Shown one piece after another: positions 34,133 through 45,187 of a stretch of DNA of 64,000 nt. Position 1 is the stretch's first letter. Every line of letters begins with the position of its first letter. Source of the stretch: Vibrio orientalis CIP 102891 = ATCC 33934 (GTDB lineage: Bacteria > Pseudomonadota > Gammaproteobacteria > Enterobacterales > Vibrionaceae). Location of the stretch: the NCBI RefSeq assembly GCF_000176235.1, contig NZ_ACZV01000003.1, positions 1 to 64,000 on the forward strand, written 5' to 3'. A program made the position numbers and the translations under genes. A model generated the notes under the pieces. That model was not told where the DNA came from. It worked only from the letters and a program-made list of their open reading frames with translations, and searched no databases.

Positions 34133-35467
34133 TTAACGGCCATAGCCTTTCAGATTTGCTTTCTTCAACACAGAATCATACTGTTGAGACATCAGATGAG
34201 TCTGTACCTGTGCCATAAAGTCCATGATAACAACAACTACGATTAGTAGTGATGTACCGCCGAAGTAGAAACGTACGTTCCACGCGACCATCATAAACTC
34301 TGGAATCAGACAGATAAAGGTAATGTAAAGCGCACCAGCAAGGGTTAAACGCGTCATCACTTTATCAATGTACTTAGCTGTCTGTTCACCTGGGCGGATG
34401 CCGGGTACGAATGCACCGGACTTCTTCAAGTTATCCGCTGTTTCACGCGGGTTGAAAACCAACGCCGTGTAAAAGAAACAGAAGAAAATAATCGCTGCTG
34501 CATAAAGCATTACATACAGAGGTTGACCTGGGCTAAGAGCCAAAGACACGTCAGTTAACCAACCGAACGCGCTGCTCTCACCGTTCTGACCAAACCACTG
34601 AGCCAGTGTTCCTGGGAACAGGATAATGCTTGAAGCAAAGATTGCTGGAATAACACCTGCCATATTAATCTTAAGTGGCAAGTGAGTGCTTTGCGCAGCA
34701 AATACCTTACGACCTTGTTGACGCTTTGCGTAGTTAACAACGATTCGACGCTGACCACGCTCCATGAAAACAACGAAGTAGATAACTGCGAAAGCTAGTA
34801 CAGCAATCAACAGCAGAAGAAGTACATGCAATTCACCTTGACGCGCTTGCTCGATTGTTTGACCGATTGCAGAAGGCAATCCAGCAACAATACCTGCAAA
34901 GATTAGTAACGAAATACCGTTACCAATTCCACGCTCTGTAATTTGTTCACCTAACCACATTAGGAACATGGTGCCGGTTACTAAACTTACGGTCGCAATT
35001 AGCGTAAACATGGTTTGGTTGATAACAACCAGATTATCGACCATGTTTGGTAGGCCTGTTGCGATACCAATAGCTTGGAATGTTGCAAGTACAAGCGTGC
35101 CGTAGCGTGTATATTGGCTGATCTTACGACGGCCTGCTTCACCCTCTTTTTTGAGTTCAGCTAACGCTGGATGAACTACAGTTAGCAGTTGGACAACAAT
35201 AGATGCCGAAATATACGGCATGATGCCCAACGCTAATATAGATGCACGCTCAAGAGCACCACCGGAGAACATGTTAAACATTTCTACGATGGTACCTTTT
35301 TGCTGTTCGAACAAATCGGCAAGTACAGCAGCGTCAATACCAGGGATCGGCACAAAAGAGCCTGCTCGGAATACTAAAAGTGCACCAATTACGAATAATA
35401 AGCGCGACTTTAGTTCACTTAAGCCGCTCTGAGCACTACGAAAATCTTGACCTGGTTTCTTAGCCAT
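34133..35467 (-). CDS. secY: Preprotein translocase subunit SecY
   Basis: SecY forms the protein-conducting channel of the inner membrane with SecE and SecG. The 444-aa protein has ten hydrophobic segments; the N-terminal [19 protein letters not shown] and the signature [17 protein letters not shown] are clear. A basic cytoplasmic loop ([20 protein letters not shown]) binds SecA or the ribosome. It is in the usual spc position between rplO and rpmJ. Confidence 0.97.
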   Translation of the reverse strand: MAKKPGQDFRSAQSGLSELKSRLLFVIGALLVFRAGSFVPIPGIDAAVLADLFEQQKGTIVEMFNMFSGGALERASILALGIMPYISASIVVQLLTVVHPALAELKKEGEAGRRKISQYTRYGTLVLATFQAIGIATGLPNMVDNLVVINQTMFTLIATVSLVTGTMFLMWLGEQITERGIGNGISLLIFAGIVAGLPSAIGQTIEQARQGELHVLLLLLIAVLAFAVIYFVVFMERGQRRIVVNYAKRQQGRKVFAAQSTHLPLKINMAGVIPAIFASSIILFPGTLAQWFGQNGESSAFGWLTDVSLALSPGQPLYVMLYAAAIIFFCFFYTALVFNPRETADNLKKSGAFVPGIRPGEQTAKYIDKVMTRLTLAGALYITFICLIPEFMMVAWNVRFYFGGTSLLIVVVVIMDFMAQVQTHLMSQQYDSVLKKANLKGYGR

Positions 35468-35487
35468 CTGTACCTCGTTCCTCGAGA

Positions 35488-35922
35488 TTATTCCTCGATT
35501 TTACCGCCTGCAGCTTCGATTGCAGCTTTAGCGCCTTTAGTCACACGTAGACCTTTAACAGTCACTGCTTTGTTAATTTCACCAGATAGAACAACTTTTA
35601 CAAATTCGATGTTCTTAGTGATAACGTTAGCAGCTTTAAGGCTGTTTAGATCTACTACGTCACCAGTTACTTTCGCTAGCTCAGCTAGACGAACTTCAGC
35701 AGACACTAGGCTCTTACGAGAAGTGAAACCGAATTTTGGTAGACGTTGTTTTAGAGGCATCTGACCGCCTTCAAAACCTGGACGAACTGAACCGCCAGAA
35801 CGTGACTTTTGACCTTTGTGGCCACGGCCACCAGTCTTACCTAGGCCAGAACCAATACCGCGACCTACGCGCTTAGCAGTAGTCTTAGCACCAGCAGCTG
35901 GTGATAGAGTATTCAAACGCAT
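35488..35922 (-). CDS. rplO: 50S ribosomal protein L15
   Basis: L15 is a late-assembly large-subunit protein. The 144-aa sequence begins [18 protein letters not shown], with the Gly- and Arg-rich N-terminal extension [23 protein letters not shown] globular C-terminal domain with [18 protein letters not shown] follows. It lies in the spc operon between rpmD and secY. Confidence 0.97.
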   Translation of the reverse strand: MRLNTLSPAAGAKTTAKRVGRGIGSGLGKTGGRGHKGQKSRSGGSVRPGFEGGQMPLKQRLPKFGFTSRKSLVSAEVRLAELAKVTGDVVDLNSLKAANVITKNIEFVKVVLSGEINKAVTVKGLRVTKGAKAAIEAAGGKIEE

Positions 35923-35927
35923 TCTGA

Positions 35928-36104
35928 TTACTCCTCAACTTTAACCATGTAGTAAACCTTGTTGATCATGCCGCGCACGCACGGAGTATCTTCAAGTTCT
36001 ACTGTGTGGTTGATTTTACGAAGGCCTAGACCTTTAAGACACGCTTTGTGCTTAGGTAGACGACCAATTGAGCTTTTAGTTTGAGTTACTTTAATAGTTG
36101 CCAT
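35928..36104 (-). CDS. rpmD: 50S ribosomal protein L30
   Basis: L30 is a small large-subunit protein of 58 aa. It begins [19 protein letters not shown] and contains [29 protein letters not shown] family sequence. The start is ATG 36104; an upstream in-frame start nine codons earlier would overlap rpsE and is rejected. The gene sits 7 bp after rpsE. Confidence 0.95.
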   Translation of the reverse strand: MATIKVTQTKSSIGRLPKHKACLKGLGLRKINHTVELEDTPCVRGMINKVYYMVKVEE

Positions 36105-36111
36105 CGTGTGC

Positions 36112-36615
36112 TTACTCCGAAATAGATTCAACAGTTAGACCACGTTTAGCAGCAACCATTTCTGGCGACTTCATACCGCTTAGGCCATCGATCGTTGCAC
36201 GAACGATGTTGATAGGGTTCGTAGAACCGTATGCCTTAGAAAGTACGTTGTGTACACCAGCAACTTCAAGAACTGCACGCATCGCACCACCTGCGATAAC
36301 ACCAGTACCTTCAGCAGCAGGCTGCATGTAAACTTTAGAGCCCGAGTGGCGACCTTTCACCGGGTGGTGAAGAGTGCCTTCGTTAAGCGCGATCGTAGTC
36401 ATGTTACGACGTGCTTTTTCCATTGCTTTTTGAATCGCTGCAGGTACTTCACGAGCTTTGCCGTAACCGAAACCTACGCGACCGTTACCGTCACCAACTA
36501 CTGTTAGTGCAGTGAAGCTCATGATTCGACCACCTTTAACCGTCTTAGATACACGGTTAACTGCGATTAGCTTTTCTTGCAAATCATTCGCTTGAACTTG
36601 TTGTTCTTTAGCCAT
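36112..36615 (-). CDS. rpsE: 30S ribosomal protein S5
   Basis: S5 takes part in mRNA unwinding and decoding accuracy. The 167-aa protein has a dsRBD-like N-terminal domain ([20 protein letters not shown]) and a C-terminal domain with [18 protein letters not shown]. Its place between rplR and rpmD is normal for the spc operon. Confidence 0.97.
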   Translation of the reverse strand: MAKEQQVQANDLQEKLIAVNRVSKTVKGGRIMSFTALTVVGDGNGRVGFGYGKAREVPAAIQKAMEKARRNMTTIALNEGTLHHPVKGRHSGSKVYMQPAAEGTGVIAGGAMRAVLEVAGVHNVLSKAYGSTNPINIVRATIDGLSGMKSPEMVAAKRGLTVESISE

Positions 36616-36629
36616 CTTCCAACCCTACC

Positions 36630-36983
36630 TTAGAATTTCAGACCAGCTTCGCGAGCAGATTCTGCTAGCGCCGCTACTCGACCGTGGTATTGGAAACCAG
36701 AACGATCAAATGCAACTGATTCTACGCCTTTTTCAAGAGCGCGCTCAGCAACAGCTTTACCTACTGCTTTAGCTGCATCGATGTTACCAGTGTTCTTAAC
36801 TTGCTCACGGATCGCTTTTTCTACAGTAGAAGCTGCTGCGATAACCTCAGAGCCGTTAGCTGCAATCACCTGTGCGTACACGTGACGAGGAGTACGGTGT
36901 ACTACTAGGCGAGTTGCACCCAGTTCTGCAATCTTACGACGTGCGCGTGTAGCACGACGGATGCGAGATGCTTTCTTATCCAT
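36630..36983 (-). CDS. rplR: 50S ribosomal protein L18
   Basis: L18 binds 5S rRNA with L5 and L25. The 117-aa sequence begins [18 protein letters not shown], an arginine-rich N-terminal tail, and ends in [21 protein letters not shown], the family C-terminus. It lies in the spc operon, 9 bp after rplF. Confidence 0.97.
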   Translation of the reverse strand: MDKKASRIRRATRARRKIAELGATRLVVHRTPRHVYAQVIAANGSEVIAAASTVEKAIREQVKNTGNIDAAKAVGKAVAERALEKGVESVAFDRSGFQYHGRVAALAESAREAGLKF

Positions 36984-36992
36984 AGTGATACC

Positions 36993-37526
36993 TTACTTCT
37001 TCTTAGCTTCTTTAGTACGCACATTTTCATCTGCGTAACGAACACCTTTACCTTTGTAAGGCTCAGGCTCACGGTAAGAACGAATGTCAGCCGCAACCTG
37101 ACCAACAAGTTGTTTGTCACAACCAGTGATCACGATTTCAGTTTGGCTTGGACATTCAGCTTTAATACCCGCTGGCAGCTCGTGCTCAACAGGGTGTGAG
37201 AAGCCAAGTGTTAGACCTACAGCGTTGCCTTTAATAGCAGCACGGTAACCAACACCTTTAAGAGTTAGCTTCTTAGTAAAGCCTTCAGTAACACCAACAA
37301 CCATGTTGTTAACTAGAGCGCGAGCAGTACCTGCTTGTGCCCATGCATTAACAACACCTTCGCGTGGACCGAAAGTAAGATTGCTTTCTTCCTGAGCTAC
37401 AACTACAGCGTTGTTAAGAACGCGTGATAGTTCGCCTTTAGCACCTTTTACAGTGATTTCTTGGCCGTTTAGTTTCACCTCTACGCCAGCTGGAATAGCG
37501 ACAGGTGCTTTAGCAACACGAGACAT
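36993..37526 (-). CDS. rplF: 50S ribosomal protein L6
   Basis: L6 lies near the sarcin-ricin loop and the GTPase centre. The 177-aa protein starts [17 protein letters not shown] and has two repeated L6 folds, with [20 protein letters not shown] near the middle and the C-terminal signature [14 protein letters not shown]. It is in the spc operon between rpsH and rplR. Confidence 0.97.
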   Translation of the reverse strand: MSRVAKAPVAIPAGVEVKLNGQEITVKGAKGELSRVLNNAVVVAQEESNLTFGPREGVVNAWAQAGTARALVNNMVVGVTEGFTKKLTLKGVGYRAAIKGNAVGLTLGFSHPVEHELPAGIKAECPSQTEIVITGCDKQLVGQVAADIRSYREPEPYKGKGVRYADENVRTKEAKKK

Positions 37527-37539
37527 AATCTACTCCTTA

Positions 37540-37932
37540 TTAAGCTACGTAAGCGATGATTTCACCACCAAGACCTGCTTTGCGTGCAGCGCGGTCTGAC
37601 ATAAGACCCTTGGAAGTTGAAACGATAGCAACACCAAGACCACCCATTACAGAAGGAAGATTGTCTTTCTTCTTGTAAACACGTAGACCTGGACGAGAAA
37701 CACGTTTAAGTTGCTCGATTACTGGTTTAGCTTGGAAGTACTTAAGAGTAACTTCAAGCTCAGGTTTAACTTCGCCTTCAACAGCGAAATCAACGATGTA
37801 ACCTTCAGCTTTTAGTAGTGCAGCAATTGCAACTTTAAGCTTTGAAGAAGGCATTTTAACAGCAACTTTGTTTGCTGCCTGACCGTTACGAACGCGGGTC
37901 AGCATATCCGAAATCGGATCTTGCATGCTCAT
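37540..37932 (-). CDS. rpsH: 30S ribosomal protein S8
   Basis: S8 binds helix 21 of 16S and, in E. coli, represses the spc operon at the rplE start. The 130-aa protein begins [19 protein letters not shown] and has the C-terminal signature [27 protein letters not shown]. It lies in the usual place after rpsN. An ATG two codons into the frame is an alternative start. Confidence 0.97.
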   Translation of the reverse strand: MSMQDPISDMLTRVRNGQAANKVAVKMPSSKLKVAIAALLKAEGYIVDFAVEGEVKPELEVTLKYFQAKPVIEQLKRVSRPGLRVYKKKDNLPSVMGGLGVAIVSTSKGLMSDRAARKAGLGGEIIAYVA

Positions 37933-37961
37933 ATGATTTACTCCAAATGATTAAGTGGCAA

Positions 37962-38267
37962 TTACCAGCTAGCCTTACGAAGTCCAGGAATCTCGCCTTT
38001 CATGCAAGCTTCACGAACTTTGATACGGCTTAGACCGAACTTACGTAGGTAACCGTGTGGACGACCAGTTTGGTTGCAACGGTTGCGCTGACGTGATGCA
38101 CTTGAATCACGTGGAAGAGATTGCAGTGTAAGAACTGCGTTCCAACGATCTTCTTCAGATGCGTTTACATCGCTGATGATAGCTTTAAGCGCTGCACGCT
38201 TTTCAGCGAACTTAGCTACAAGCTTCGCACGTTTTGCTTCACGTGCTTTCATTGAATTTTTAGCCAT
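37962..38267 (-). CDS. rpsN: 30S ribosomal protein S14
   Basis: S14 lies in the head of the small subunit. The 101-aa protein is the long, zinc-free form: it lacks the paired CxxC motifs of the short form and contains [19 protein letters not shown] and the C-terminus GLRKASW. It is in the spc operon between rplE and rpsH. Confidence 0.97.
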   Translation of the reverse strand: MAKNSMKAREAKRAKLVAKFAEKRAALKAIISDVNASEEDRWNAVLTLQSLPRDSSASRQRNRCNQTGRPHGYLRKFGLSRIKVREACMKGEIPGLRKASW

Positions 38268-38284
38268 AACAGTAACCCTTCACC

Positions 38285-38824
38285 TTACTTACGGAATGGG
38301 AAGTTAAAGGCAGCCAGCAGAGCTCGGCCTTCCTCATCAGTACCAGCAGACGTCGTAATAGTGATGTCTAGACCGCGTACTTTATCAACTTTATCAAAGT
38401 CGATTTCCGGGAAGATGATTTGCTCGCGAACGCCCATGCTGTAGTTACCGCGTCCGTCAAAAGACTTAGCGCTAACGCCACGGAAGTCACGTACTCGTGG
38501 AAGAGCGATGTTAATCAAACGCTCAAGAAAATCCCACATACGTTCGCCACGCAAGGTTACTTTACAACCGATAGGGTAGCCTTCACGGATTTTGAAACCT
38601 GCAACAGATTTACGCGCTTTAGTGATAAGTGGCTTTTGACCAGAGATCGTTGCCATATCAGCAGCTGCGTTTTCTAGCAGTTTCTTATCGTTGATTGCTT
38701 CACCAACACCCATGTTTAGGGTGATTTTCTCGATTCTAGGGACTTGCATGACGCTTGTGTAGCTAAACTGTTTGGTCAGTTCAGCGACTACAGACGACTT
38801 GTAGTAATCATGCAGTTTCGCCAT
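38285..38824 (-). CDS. rplE: 50S ribosomal protein L5
   Basis: L5 binds 5S rRNA and contacts S13 across the subunit interface. The 179-aa protein starts [20 protein letters not shown] and shows the family segments [13 protein letters not shown] and [22 protein letters not shown]. It lies in the spc operon between rplX and rpsN, where S8-mediated control acts in E. coli. Confidence 0.97.
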   Translation of the reverse strand: MAKLHDYYKSSVVAELTKQFSYTSVMQVPRIEKITLNMGVGEAINDKKLLENAAADMATISGQKPLITKARKSVAGFKIREGYPIGCKVTLRGERMWDFLERLINIALPRVRDFRGVSAKSFDGRGNYSMGVREQIIFPEIDFDKVDKVRGLDITITTSAGTDEEGRALLAAFNFPFRK

Positions 38825-38847
38825 AGTAGAACTCCAAATTACTTCTA

Positions 38848-39165
38848 TTAGTTAGAAACGATTTCGTTGTTAGATTTAAAGAAACGTACTTTCTTACCAT
38901 CTTCAAAACGGAAACCGATACGGTCAGCTTTACCAGTAGCTGCGTTGAAAATCGCCACGTTAGAAACGTCGATTGCTGCTTCTTGCTCTACGATACCGCC
39001 TTGGATACCCATAGCTGGAACAGGTTTCTGATGTTTCTTAACTAGGTTGATACCTTCAACGATAACTTTACCAGTTGCTAGAACCTTAGTTACTTTACCT
39101 TTCTTGCCTTTGTCTTTACCAGCAAGAACGATTACTTCGTCATTACGACGGATTTTAGCTGCCAT
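38848..39165 (-). CDS. rplX: 50S ribosomal protein L24
   Basis: L24 starts assembly of the large subunit. The 105-aa protein has an N-terminal KOW motif ([20 protein letters not shown], about 5-24) and the family segment [13 protein letters not shown]. It is in the spc operon, 13 bp after rplN. Confidence 0.97.
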   Translation of the reverse strand: MAAKIRRNDEVIVLAGKDKGKKGKVTKVLATGKVIVEGINLVKKHQKPVPAMGIQGGIVEQEAAIDVSNVAIFNAATGKADRIGFRFEDGKKVRFFKSNNEIVSN

Positions 39166-39178
39166 TTCTACGTGCTCC

Positions 39179-39550
39179 TTACAGAACTTCTGGAGCCAGT
39201 GAAACGATCTTCATGAACTTATCGCCACGAAGTTCGCGTGTCACAGGACCAAAGATACGTGTACCGATTGGTTGCTCAGTGTTGTCGTTCAACAATACGC
39301 AAGCGTTTCGGTCGAAGCGAATGACAGAACCGTCAGGACGACGTACGCCTTTACGGGTGCGCACTACCACCGCCTTCAGAACGTCACCTTTCTTAACTTT
39401 ACCGCGAGGAATTGCTTCCTTAACAGTAACTTTGATAACGTCACCGATATGTGCATAACGGCGGTGAGAGCCACCCAGAACCTTAATACACATTACGCTG
39501 CGTGCGCCTGAGTTATCAGCTGCGTCCAGCATACTTTGCATTTGGATCAT
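39179..39550 (-). CDS. rplN: 50S ribosomal protein L14
   Basis: L14 lies at the subunit interface near L19. The 123-aa protein begins [20 protein letters not shown] and carries [21 protein letters not shown]. It is the first gene of the spc operon. The leader before it holds an extended -10 promoter and a terminator-like hairpin. Confidence 0.97.
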
Positions 39551-39570
39551 GTTAGTGCTCCGCTAAATAT

Positions 39571-39595
39571 AAAAAAAACTAGACCCTCTCGGGTC
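39571..39595 (-). terminator. Terminator-like hairpin in the spc leader
   Basis: On the minus strand GACCC-GAGA-GGGTC (39582-39595) is followed by TAG and eight Ts. It lies downstream of the spc promoter and 21 bp before rplN, so it could attenuate the spc operon or act as a second stop for S10 readthrough. The stem is only 5 bp but GC-rich with a GNRA-type loop. Confidence 0.55.
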
Positions 39596-39622
39596 GGGCT
39601 GCCTCTTTAAAAGGGACGCGAA

Positions 39623-39631
39623 TTGTACCAC
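39623..39631 (-). promoter_or_regulatory. spc operon promoter (extended -10)
   Basis: The minus strand reads TGGTACAAT, an extended -10 box, between the S10 terminator and rplN. A TTGACT further upstream is 22 bp from it and too far to be a normal -35. Separate spc transcription is known in gammaproteobacteria. Confidence 0.6.
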
Positions 39632-39649
39632 CCTTTTTTAAGATTGGGT

Positions 39650-39692
39650 AGTCAAAAAATAAACGGCTCCAAAAATAATTTTGGAGCCGTTT
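39650..39692 (-). terminator. Terminator of the S10 operon
   Basis: AAACGGCTCCAAAA-ATAA-TTTTGGAGCCGTTT (39661-39692) is a 14-bp stem 23 bp past rpsQ, followed on the minus strand by a T-rich run. It marks the end of the S10 operon. Confidence 0.92.
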
Positions 39693-39714
39693 AATTTCAT
39701 AGAATTAGCTAAGA

Positions 39715-39969
39715 TTAACCTTTAGCTTTTTCTAGAACTTTTACCAAAGTCCAAGACTTAGTCTTAGACATTGGACGACACTCTGCGATTTCAACGTTGT
39801 CGCCTAGGCCACATTCGTTGTTCTCGTCATGTGCGTGTACTTTAGTCGTGCGCTTTACGTATTTACCGTAAATTGGGTGTTTAACCATGCGCTCGATAGC
39901 AACTACGATAGACTTGTCCATCTTGTCGCTAACTACACGACCTTGTTGAGTACGTTTTACTTCGCTCAT
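39715..39969 (-). CDS. rpsQ: 30S ribosomal protein S17
   Basis: S17 is a primary 16S-binding protein. The 84-aa protein has the OB-fold sequence [19 protein letters not shown] and [27 protein letters not shown]. It starts at the TAATG junction with rpmC and is the last gene of the S10 operon. Confidence 0.97.
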   Translation of the reverse strand: MSEVKRTQQGRVVSDKMDKSIVVAIERMVKHPIYGKYVKRTTKVHAHDENNECGLGDNVEIAECRPMSKTKSWTLVKVLEKAKG

Positions 39970-40160
39970 TATGCGCCTGCCTTCTCAGTCAAAACAGTTT
40001 TCACACGTGCGATATCACGGCGTACAGCTTTCAGAGTATGAGTTTGCTGTAGCTGACCAGTCGCAGCCTGCATGCGCAGGTTGAACTGTTCACGTAGCAA
40101 ATTCAATAGCTCAGCGTTAAGCTCTTCAACGCTTTTCTCGCGTAGATCTTGTGCTTTCAT
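39969..40160 (-). CDS. rpmC: 50S ribosomal protein L29
   Basis: L29 lies at the tunnel exit beside L23 and contributes to the trigger-factor and SRP docking surface. The 63-aa helical protein starts [18 protein letters not shown] at ATG 40160, overlapping the rplP stop (TGATG); a GTG one codon upstream is unlikely. Its stop overlaps the rpsQ start. Confidence 0.96.
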   Translation of the reverse strand: MKAQDLREKSVEELNAELLNLLREQFNLRMQAATGQLQQTHTLKAVRRDIARVKTVLTEKAGA

Positions 40161-40570
40161 CACATCACCTGCTTAGTTACAAATGTAGTTTTGAATGGCA
40201 GTTTACGAGCCGCTAGGCGGAACGCTTCACGTGCCAATTCTTCAGGTACACCACCCATTTCGTACATAACCTTACCAGGTTGGATTTGGGCTACCCAGTA
40301 CTCAACGTTACCTTTACCCTTACCCTGACGAACTTCAAGTGGTTTTTCTGTGATAGGCTTATCTGGGAACACACGGATCCAGATTTTACCTTGACGCTTA
40401 ACGTGACGTGTCATTGCACGACGTGCCGCTTCGATTTGACGAGCAGTCAGACGACCACGGCCAGTAGCTTTAAGACCGAATTCGCCGAAGCTTACATCAG
40501 TACCTTTAGCTAGACCACGGTTACGACCAGTCTGAACCTTACGGAACTTAGTACGTTTAGGTTGTAGCAT
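40160..40570 (-). CDS. rplP: 50S ribosomal protein L16
   Basis: L16 contacts the A-site tRNA near the peptidyl-transferase centre. The 136-aa protein starts [19 protein letters not shown] and has the family segments [20 protein letters not shown] and [12 protein letters not shown]. The conserved arginine hydroxylated by YcfD in E. coli (in [15 protein letters not shown]) is present. It is in the S10 operon after rpsC. Confidence 0.97.
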   Translation of the reverse strand: MLQPKRTKFRKVQTGRNRGLAKGTDVSFGEFGLKATGRGRLTARQIEAARRAMTRHVKRQGKIWIRVFPDKPITEKPLEVRQGKGKGNVEYWVAQIQPGKVMYEMGGVPEELAREAFRLAARKLPFKTTFVTKQVM

Positions 40571-40581
40571 CTGTCGACTCC

Positions 40582-41280
40582 TTACTTACGGCCTTTGCGC
40601 TGCTTCTTAGGCTTGTCGCCTTTAGGCTCTACAGCGTTAGCTGCTGGCATACCGCCTAGGATCTCACCTTTGAAGATCCAAGTCTTAATGCCGATCACAC
40701 CGTATTGAGTGTGAGCCGAAGAAGTTGCGTAATCAATGTCAGCACGTAGAGTGTGTAGAGGTACACGACCTTCACGGTACCACTCTGAACGTGCAATTTC
40801 AGCGCCGCCTAGACGACCGCTTACTTCTACTTTGATGCCTTTAGCGCCTAGACGCATAGCGTTTTGTACCGCGCGCTTCATAGCACGACGGAACATAACA
40901 CGACGCTCTAGCTGAGACGCGATGCTATCACCAACAAGCTGTGCATCTAGCTCAGGCTTACGTACTTCAGCGATGTTAATCTGCGCTGGTACACCTGCGA
41001 TTTTAGCTACAGCTGTGCGTAGTTTTTCTACGTCTTCACCTTTCTTACCGATTACTACGCCTGGACGAGCAGTGTGAATAGTCACACGGATGCTCTTAGC
41101 AGGACGCTCGATAACGATGCGTGAAAGTGATGCTTTTTTCAGTTCACTTGTAAGGAACTGACGTACCTTGAAGTCGCCGTCTAGGTTGTCAGCGAAATCT
41201 TTGGTGTTAGCAAACCATGTAGCATTCCAAGGCTTAACGATGCCTAGACGAATACCATTTGGATGTACTTTTTGACCCAT
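40582..41280 (-). CDS. rpsC: 30S ribosomal protein S3
   Basis: S3 forms part of the mRNA entry channel and helicase. The 232-aa protein begins [20 protein letters not shown], has a KH domain ([13 protein letters not shown], about 75-88) and the C-terminal signature [20 protein letters not shown] basic tail (PKKQRKGRK) ends it. It lies in the S10 operon between rplV and rplP. Confidence 0.97.
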   Translation of the reverse strand: MGQKVHPNGIRLGIVKPWNATWFANTKDFADNLDGDFKVRQFLTSELKKASLSRIVIERPAKSIRVTIHTARPGVVIGKKGEDVEKLRTAVAKIAGVPAQINIAEVRKPELDAQLVGDSIASQLERRVMFRRAMKRAVQNAMRLGAKGIKVEVSGRLGGAEIARSEWYREGRVPLHTLRADIDYATSSAHTQYGVIGIKTWIFKGEILGGMPAANAVEPKGDKPKKQRKGRK

Positions 41281-41299
41281 TGCTTACTCTCCTAGTCTC

Positions 41300-41632
41300 T
41301 TAGCGATCTGCAACAACAACAGTGATGTGGCTAGAACGCTTCAAGATACGATCCGCACGACCTTTAGCACGAGGCATAATACGCTTCATGATCGGGCCTT
41401 CATCTACGAAGATTTTTGCGACATTTAGATCGTCGATATCTGCGCCTTCGTTGTGCTCCGCGTTAGCGATAGCTGACTCAAGAACTTTCTTGATCAGTTC
41501 AGCAGCTTTTTTGTTGCTGAAAGTCAGGATTTCTAGAGCCTGGTCTACAGATTTACCACGAATTTGATCCGCAACTAAGCGAGCTTTCTGAGGCGAAATG
41601 CGAGCAAAGTTATGTTTAGCTAGTGCTTCCAT
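41300..41632 (-). CDS. rplV: 50S ribosomal protein L22
   Basis: L22 lines the exit tunnel with its long hairpin. The 110-aa protein shows [16 protein letters not shown] near the N-terminus, and a C-terminal [20 protein letters not shown] loop, the tunnel and macrolide-resistance hairpin. I choose ATG 41632 (MEALAKH), which is better spaced from AGGAG than the ATG just upstream. It is in the S10 operon. Confidence 0.96.
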   Translation of the reverse strand: MEALAKHNFARISPQKARLVADQIRGKSVDQALEILTFSNKKAAELIKKVLESAIANAEHNEGADIDDLNVAKIFVDEGPIMKRIMPRAKGRADRILKRSSHITVVVADR

Positions 41633-41642
41633 CATCTACTCC

Positions 41643-41921
41643 TTAACGCTTCTTCGCTTTCTTATCCACGACATGGCCGCGGTAAGTACGAGTTGGTGCG
41701 AATTCACCCAGTTTGTGACCGATCATTTCTTCGGTAACGAAAACTGGTACGTGCTGACGACCATTATGGACAGCGATGGTCAAACCAATCATTGATGGGA
41801 TGATCATTGAACGACGGGACCAAGTCTTAATAGGCTTTTTGTCTCCGCTTTCCACCGCTTTCTCTACCTTCTTCAGCAAGTGTAGGTCAATAAATGGACC
41901 TTTCTTGAGAGAACGTGGCAT
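41643..41921 (-). CDS. rpsS: 30S ribosomal protein S19
   Basis: S19 lies in the head and contacts S13 and tRNA. The 92-aa protein begins [20 protein letters not shown] and has [21 protein letters not shown] and [15 protein letters not shown]. It lies in the S10 operon between rplB and rplV. Confidence 0.97.
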   Translation of the reverse strand: MPRSLKKGPFIDLHLLKKVEKAVESGDKKPIKTWSRRSMIIPSMIGLTIAVHNGRQHVPVFVTEEMIGHKLGEFAPTRTYRGHVVDKKAKKR

Positions 41922-41942
41922 GGCGATTCCTCTTTATATAGA

Positions 41943-42767
41943 TTACTTGTTACGACGACGTACGATGTACTTGTCAGTGCGTTTGTTCTTACGAGTCTTG
42001 AAGCCTTTAGTTGGCTGACCCCATGGTGAAACTGGGTGACGACCACCAGAAGTACGGCCTTCACCACCACCGTGTGGGTGGTCTACTGGGTTCATTACCA
42101 CACCGCGAACGGTTGGACGAACACCGCGCCAGCGGTTAGCACCAGCTTTACCAAGTTCACGTAGCATGTGCTCAGAGTTACCAACTTCACCGATTGTTGC
42201 ACGGCCTTCAGAAAGTACTTTGCGCATTTCGCCAGAACGTAGACGGATAGTTACGTATGCACCGTCGCGAGCAACGATTTGAGCATATGCACCAGCCGAA
42301 CGAGCTAGCTGACCACCTTTACCAGGTTTTAGTTCAACGTTGTGTACAGTTGAACCTACTGGGATGTTACGCATTGGTAGAGTGTTACCAGCTTTGATTG
42401 GTGCATCAACACCTGACTGGATAGCATCACCTGCGTTAACACCTTTAGGTGCTAGGATGTAACGACGCTCACCGTCTGCGTACAGAACTAGAGCGATGTT
42501 AGCGCTACGGTTTGGATCGTATTCAAGACGCTCAACTTTCGCCGGGATACCGTCTTTAGTACGTTTAAAGTCAATTACACGGTAGTGGTGCTTGTGACCA
42601 CCGCCGATGTGACGTACTGTGATACGACCGTTGTTATTACGACCACCATTCTTAGAGTTTTTCTCTAGAAGAGGTGCGTATGGCTTGCCCTTGTGTAGGT
42701 CAGCGTTAACAACTTTAACAACGTGACGACGACCAGGGGAAGTCGGCTTACATTTAACAATAGCCAT
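41943..42767 (-). CDS. rplB: 50S ribosomal protein L2
   Basis: L2 is needed for subunit joining and peptidyl transfer. The 274-aa protein starts [19 protein letters not shown] and has an SH3/OB core, [16 protein letters not shown], and the conserved C-terminal [20 protein letters not shown] with its critical histidine. It is in the S10 operon. Confidence 0.97.
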   Translation of the reverse strand: MAIVKCKPTSPGRRHVVKVVNADLHKGKPYAPLLEKNSKNGGRNNNGRITVRHIGGGHKHHYRVIDFKRTKDGIPAKVERLEYDPNRSANIALVLYADGERRYILAPKGVNAGDAIQSGVDAPIKAGNTLPMRNIPVGSTVHNVELKPGKGGQLARSAGAYAQIVARDGAYVTIRLRSGEMRKVLSEGRATIGEVGNSEHMLRELGKAGANRWRGVRPTVRGVVMNPVDHPHGGGEGRTSGGRHPVSPWGQPTKGFKTRKNKRTDKYIVRRRNK

Positions 42768-42782
42768 TCTTAACTACTCCTG

Positions 42783-43085
42783 TTATTCCGCGCCGCCAAC
42801 GAAGTCAAGATCTTGACCTTCTTTCAGAGTAACGTACGCTTTCTTAACGTCGCTGCGGCGACCTTGGCGTAGACCCTGACGTTTGGTCTTACCCTTAGTA
42901 ATAAGAGTATTTACAGACTTAACTTCAACTTCAAATAGCTTTTCTACAGCTGCTTTGATCTCTTTTTTAGTTGCATCTTTAGCTACTTTGAAAACGATAG
43001 TGTTCGCTTTCTCAGCTGCCATAGTTGCTTTTTCAGAGATGTGCGGTGCACGTAGAACTTTTAGGATACGCTCTTCAGTGATCAT
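42783..43085 (-). CDS. rplW: 50S ribosomal protein L23
   Basis: L23 lies at the tunnel exit and is the docking site for trigger factor and SRP. The 100-aa protein begins [19 protein letters not shown], with the exposed loop at [20 protein letters not shown]. It starts within the last codons of rplD (4-bp overlap), so translation is coupled. Confidence 0.97.
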
Positions 43086-43684
43086 GCTAGCATCTCCTCT
43101 ACTTGTTTAACTGCATCAGCAGTAATTACAACTTTGTCAAACGCAATTAGAGAAACTGGATCAATACCAGCTACGTCACGAGCGTCAACTTTGTATAGGT
43201 TACGAGCAGCTAAGAATAGGTTCTCATCTACTTCGCTAGTCACGATTAAAGCGTCAGTTAGCTCAAGCTCTTTAAGCTTAGCAACTAGTTCTTTAGTCTT
43301 TGGTGCTTCTACTGAGAAGTTATCAACAACGATTAGACGCTCTTGACGAACTAGCTCAGAAAGAATGCTCTTCATAGCACCACGGTACATTTTTTTGTTT
43401 ACTTTTTGGCTGTGATCTTGTGGTTTCGCAGCAAAAGTAACACCACCTGTACGCCAGATTGGGCTACGGATTGTACCAGCGCGCGCACGGCCAGTACCTT
43501 TTTGACGCCATGGCTTAGCGCCACCGCCAGAAACTTCTGAACGTGTTTTCTGAGCACGAGTACCTTGACGAGCACCTGCTGCAAACGCAACAACTACTTG
43601 GTGTACAAGAGCTTCGTTAAACTCACGTCCGAAAGTAGTTTCGGAAACAGTTAGTGCATCAGCACCTTTAACCATTAGTTCCAT
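43082..43684 (-). CDS. rplD: 50S ribosomal protein L4
   Basis: L4 lines the exit tunnel and is the autogenous repressor of the S10 operon in E. coli. The 200-aa protein has the extended tunnel loop ([20 protein letters not shown], about 48-67) and a C-terminal Rossmann-like domain ([20 protein letters not shown]). Its target would be the structured S10 leader at 44658-44956. Confidence 0.97.
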   Translation of the reverse strand: MELMVKGADALTVSETTFGREFNEALVHQVVVAFAAGARQGTRAQKTRSEVSGGGAKPWRQKGTGRARAGTIRSPIWRTGGVTFAAKPQDHSQKVNKKMYRGAMKSILSELVRQERLIVVDNFSVEAPKTKELVAKLKELELTDALIVTSEVDENLFLAARNLYKVDARDVAGIDPVSLIAFDKVVITADAVKQVEEMLA

Positions 43685-43701
43685 TACTTACTCCTGAGAC
43701 G

Positions 43702-44331
43702 TTATGCTTTAACAGCTGGTTTAACGATCACGTTACCGCCAGTTGCGCCTGGTACTGCACCTTTAATAAGAAGCAGATTGCGCTCAGCGTCAACACGTAC
43801 GATCTCTAGGTTTTGAGTCGTTACACGCTCAGCACCCATGTGACCTGCCATTTTCTTGCCTTTAAATACGCGACCTGGAGTTTGACATTGGCCAATAGAA
43901 CCAGGAGCACGGTGAGACAATGAGTTACCGTGAGTCATATCTTGAGTACGGAAGTTCCAACGCTTAACAGCGCCTTGGAAGCCTTTACCCTTAGATGTAC
44001 CAGTAACGTCTACTTTCTTAGTATCGTTGAATAGTTCAACTGTTAGCTCAGCGCCAACTGCGAACTCTTCACCGTTTTCCAAACGGAATTCCCAAAGACC
44101 ACGACCAGCTTCAACACCAGCTTTAGCAAAGTGACCTGCTTCTGGCTTAGATACGCGGTTAGCTTTCTTAGCACCAGTAGTTACCTGGATTGCTGCGTAG
44201 CCGTCTGTATCAAGTGTTTTAACTTGAGAAACACGGTTAGCTTCAACCTCAACAACAGTTACTGGGATAGAAACGCCTTCTTCAGTAAATACGCGGGTCA
44301 TGCCCACTTTACGACCGATTAGACCAATCAT
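43702..44331 (-). CDS. rplC: 50S ribosomal protein L3
   Basis: L3 binds near the 3' end of 23S and the peptidyl-transferase centre. The 209-aa protein begins [19 protein letters not shown] and has the loop signature [20 protein letters not shown] and the [15 protein letters not shown] segment. The glutamine modified by PrmB in E. coli falls in that region. It is in the S10 operon, 14 bp after rpsJ. Confidence 0.97.
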   Translation of the reverse strand: MIGLIGRKVGMTRVFTEEGVSIPVTVVEVEANRVSQVKTLDTDGYAAIQVTTGAKKANRVSKPEAGHFAKAGVEAGRGLWEFRLENGEEFAVGAELTVELFNDTKKVDVTGTSKGKGFQGAVKRWNFRTQDMTHGNSLSHRAPGSIGQCQTPGRVFKGKKMAGHMGAERVTTQNLEIVRVDAERNLLLIKGAVPGATGGNVIVKPAVKA

Positions 44332-44345
44332 TCTTCTAATCTCCC

Positions 44346-44956
<611 letters not shown>

Positions 44957-44961
44957 GCTGC

Positions 44962-44989
44962 ATTATACAGATCACAGTTTCACATGCAA
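44962..44989 (-). promoter_or_regulatory. S10 operon promoter
   Basis: On the minus strand TTGCAT (44984-44989), a 16-bp spacer and TATAAT (44962-44967), with GC-rich DNA after the -10 box, form a strong sigma70 promoter. It would start a leader of about 300 nt before rpsJ. Confidence 0.85.
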
Positions 44990-45074
44990 GTGCTGTTTGA
45001 AAAATAAACGCAAATGGTGAAAAAAGGAAACGGTAGAGTTTAGGTTCTATTTAAGCGAGTCAAAATCTTTGTGA

Positions 45075-45112
45075 GATTCCCTACTCCCTCATTCTTCGGT
45101 CTATGGAATGAC
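45075..45112 (+). repeat. 38-bp intergenic repeat, copy A
   Basis: This sequence (GATTCCCTACTCCCTC...GGTCTATGGAATGAC) matches 62645-62682 at 36 of 38 positions. The ends are inverted (GATTCC and GGAATGAC), as in REP-like palindromic elements. It lies between the S10 promoter and the rlmB terminator. Confidence 0.75.
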
Positions 45113-45134
45113 ATGCCTTAAGGCTCAAAACAAA

Positions 45135-45166
45135 AAAGCGCAGACTGAGCTAACAGTCTGCGCTTT
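45135..45166 (-). terminator. Terminator of rnr-rlmB
   Basis: AAAGCGCAGACTG-AGCTAA-CAGTCTGCGCTTT is a 13-bp stem with a T run on the minus strand, 22 bp past the rlmB stop. Confidence 0.92.
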
Positions 45167-45187
45167 ATAGATAAGGTTGGTGAACCG

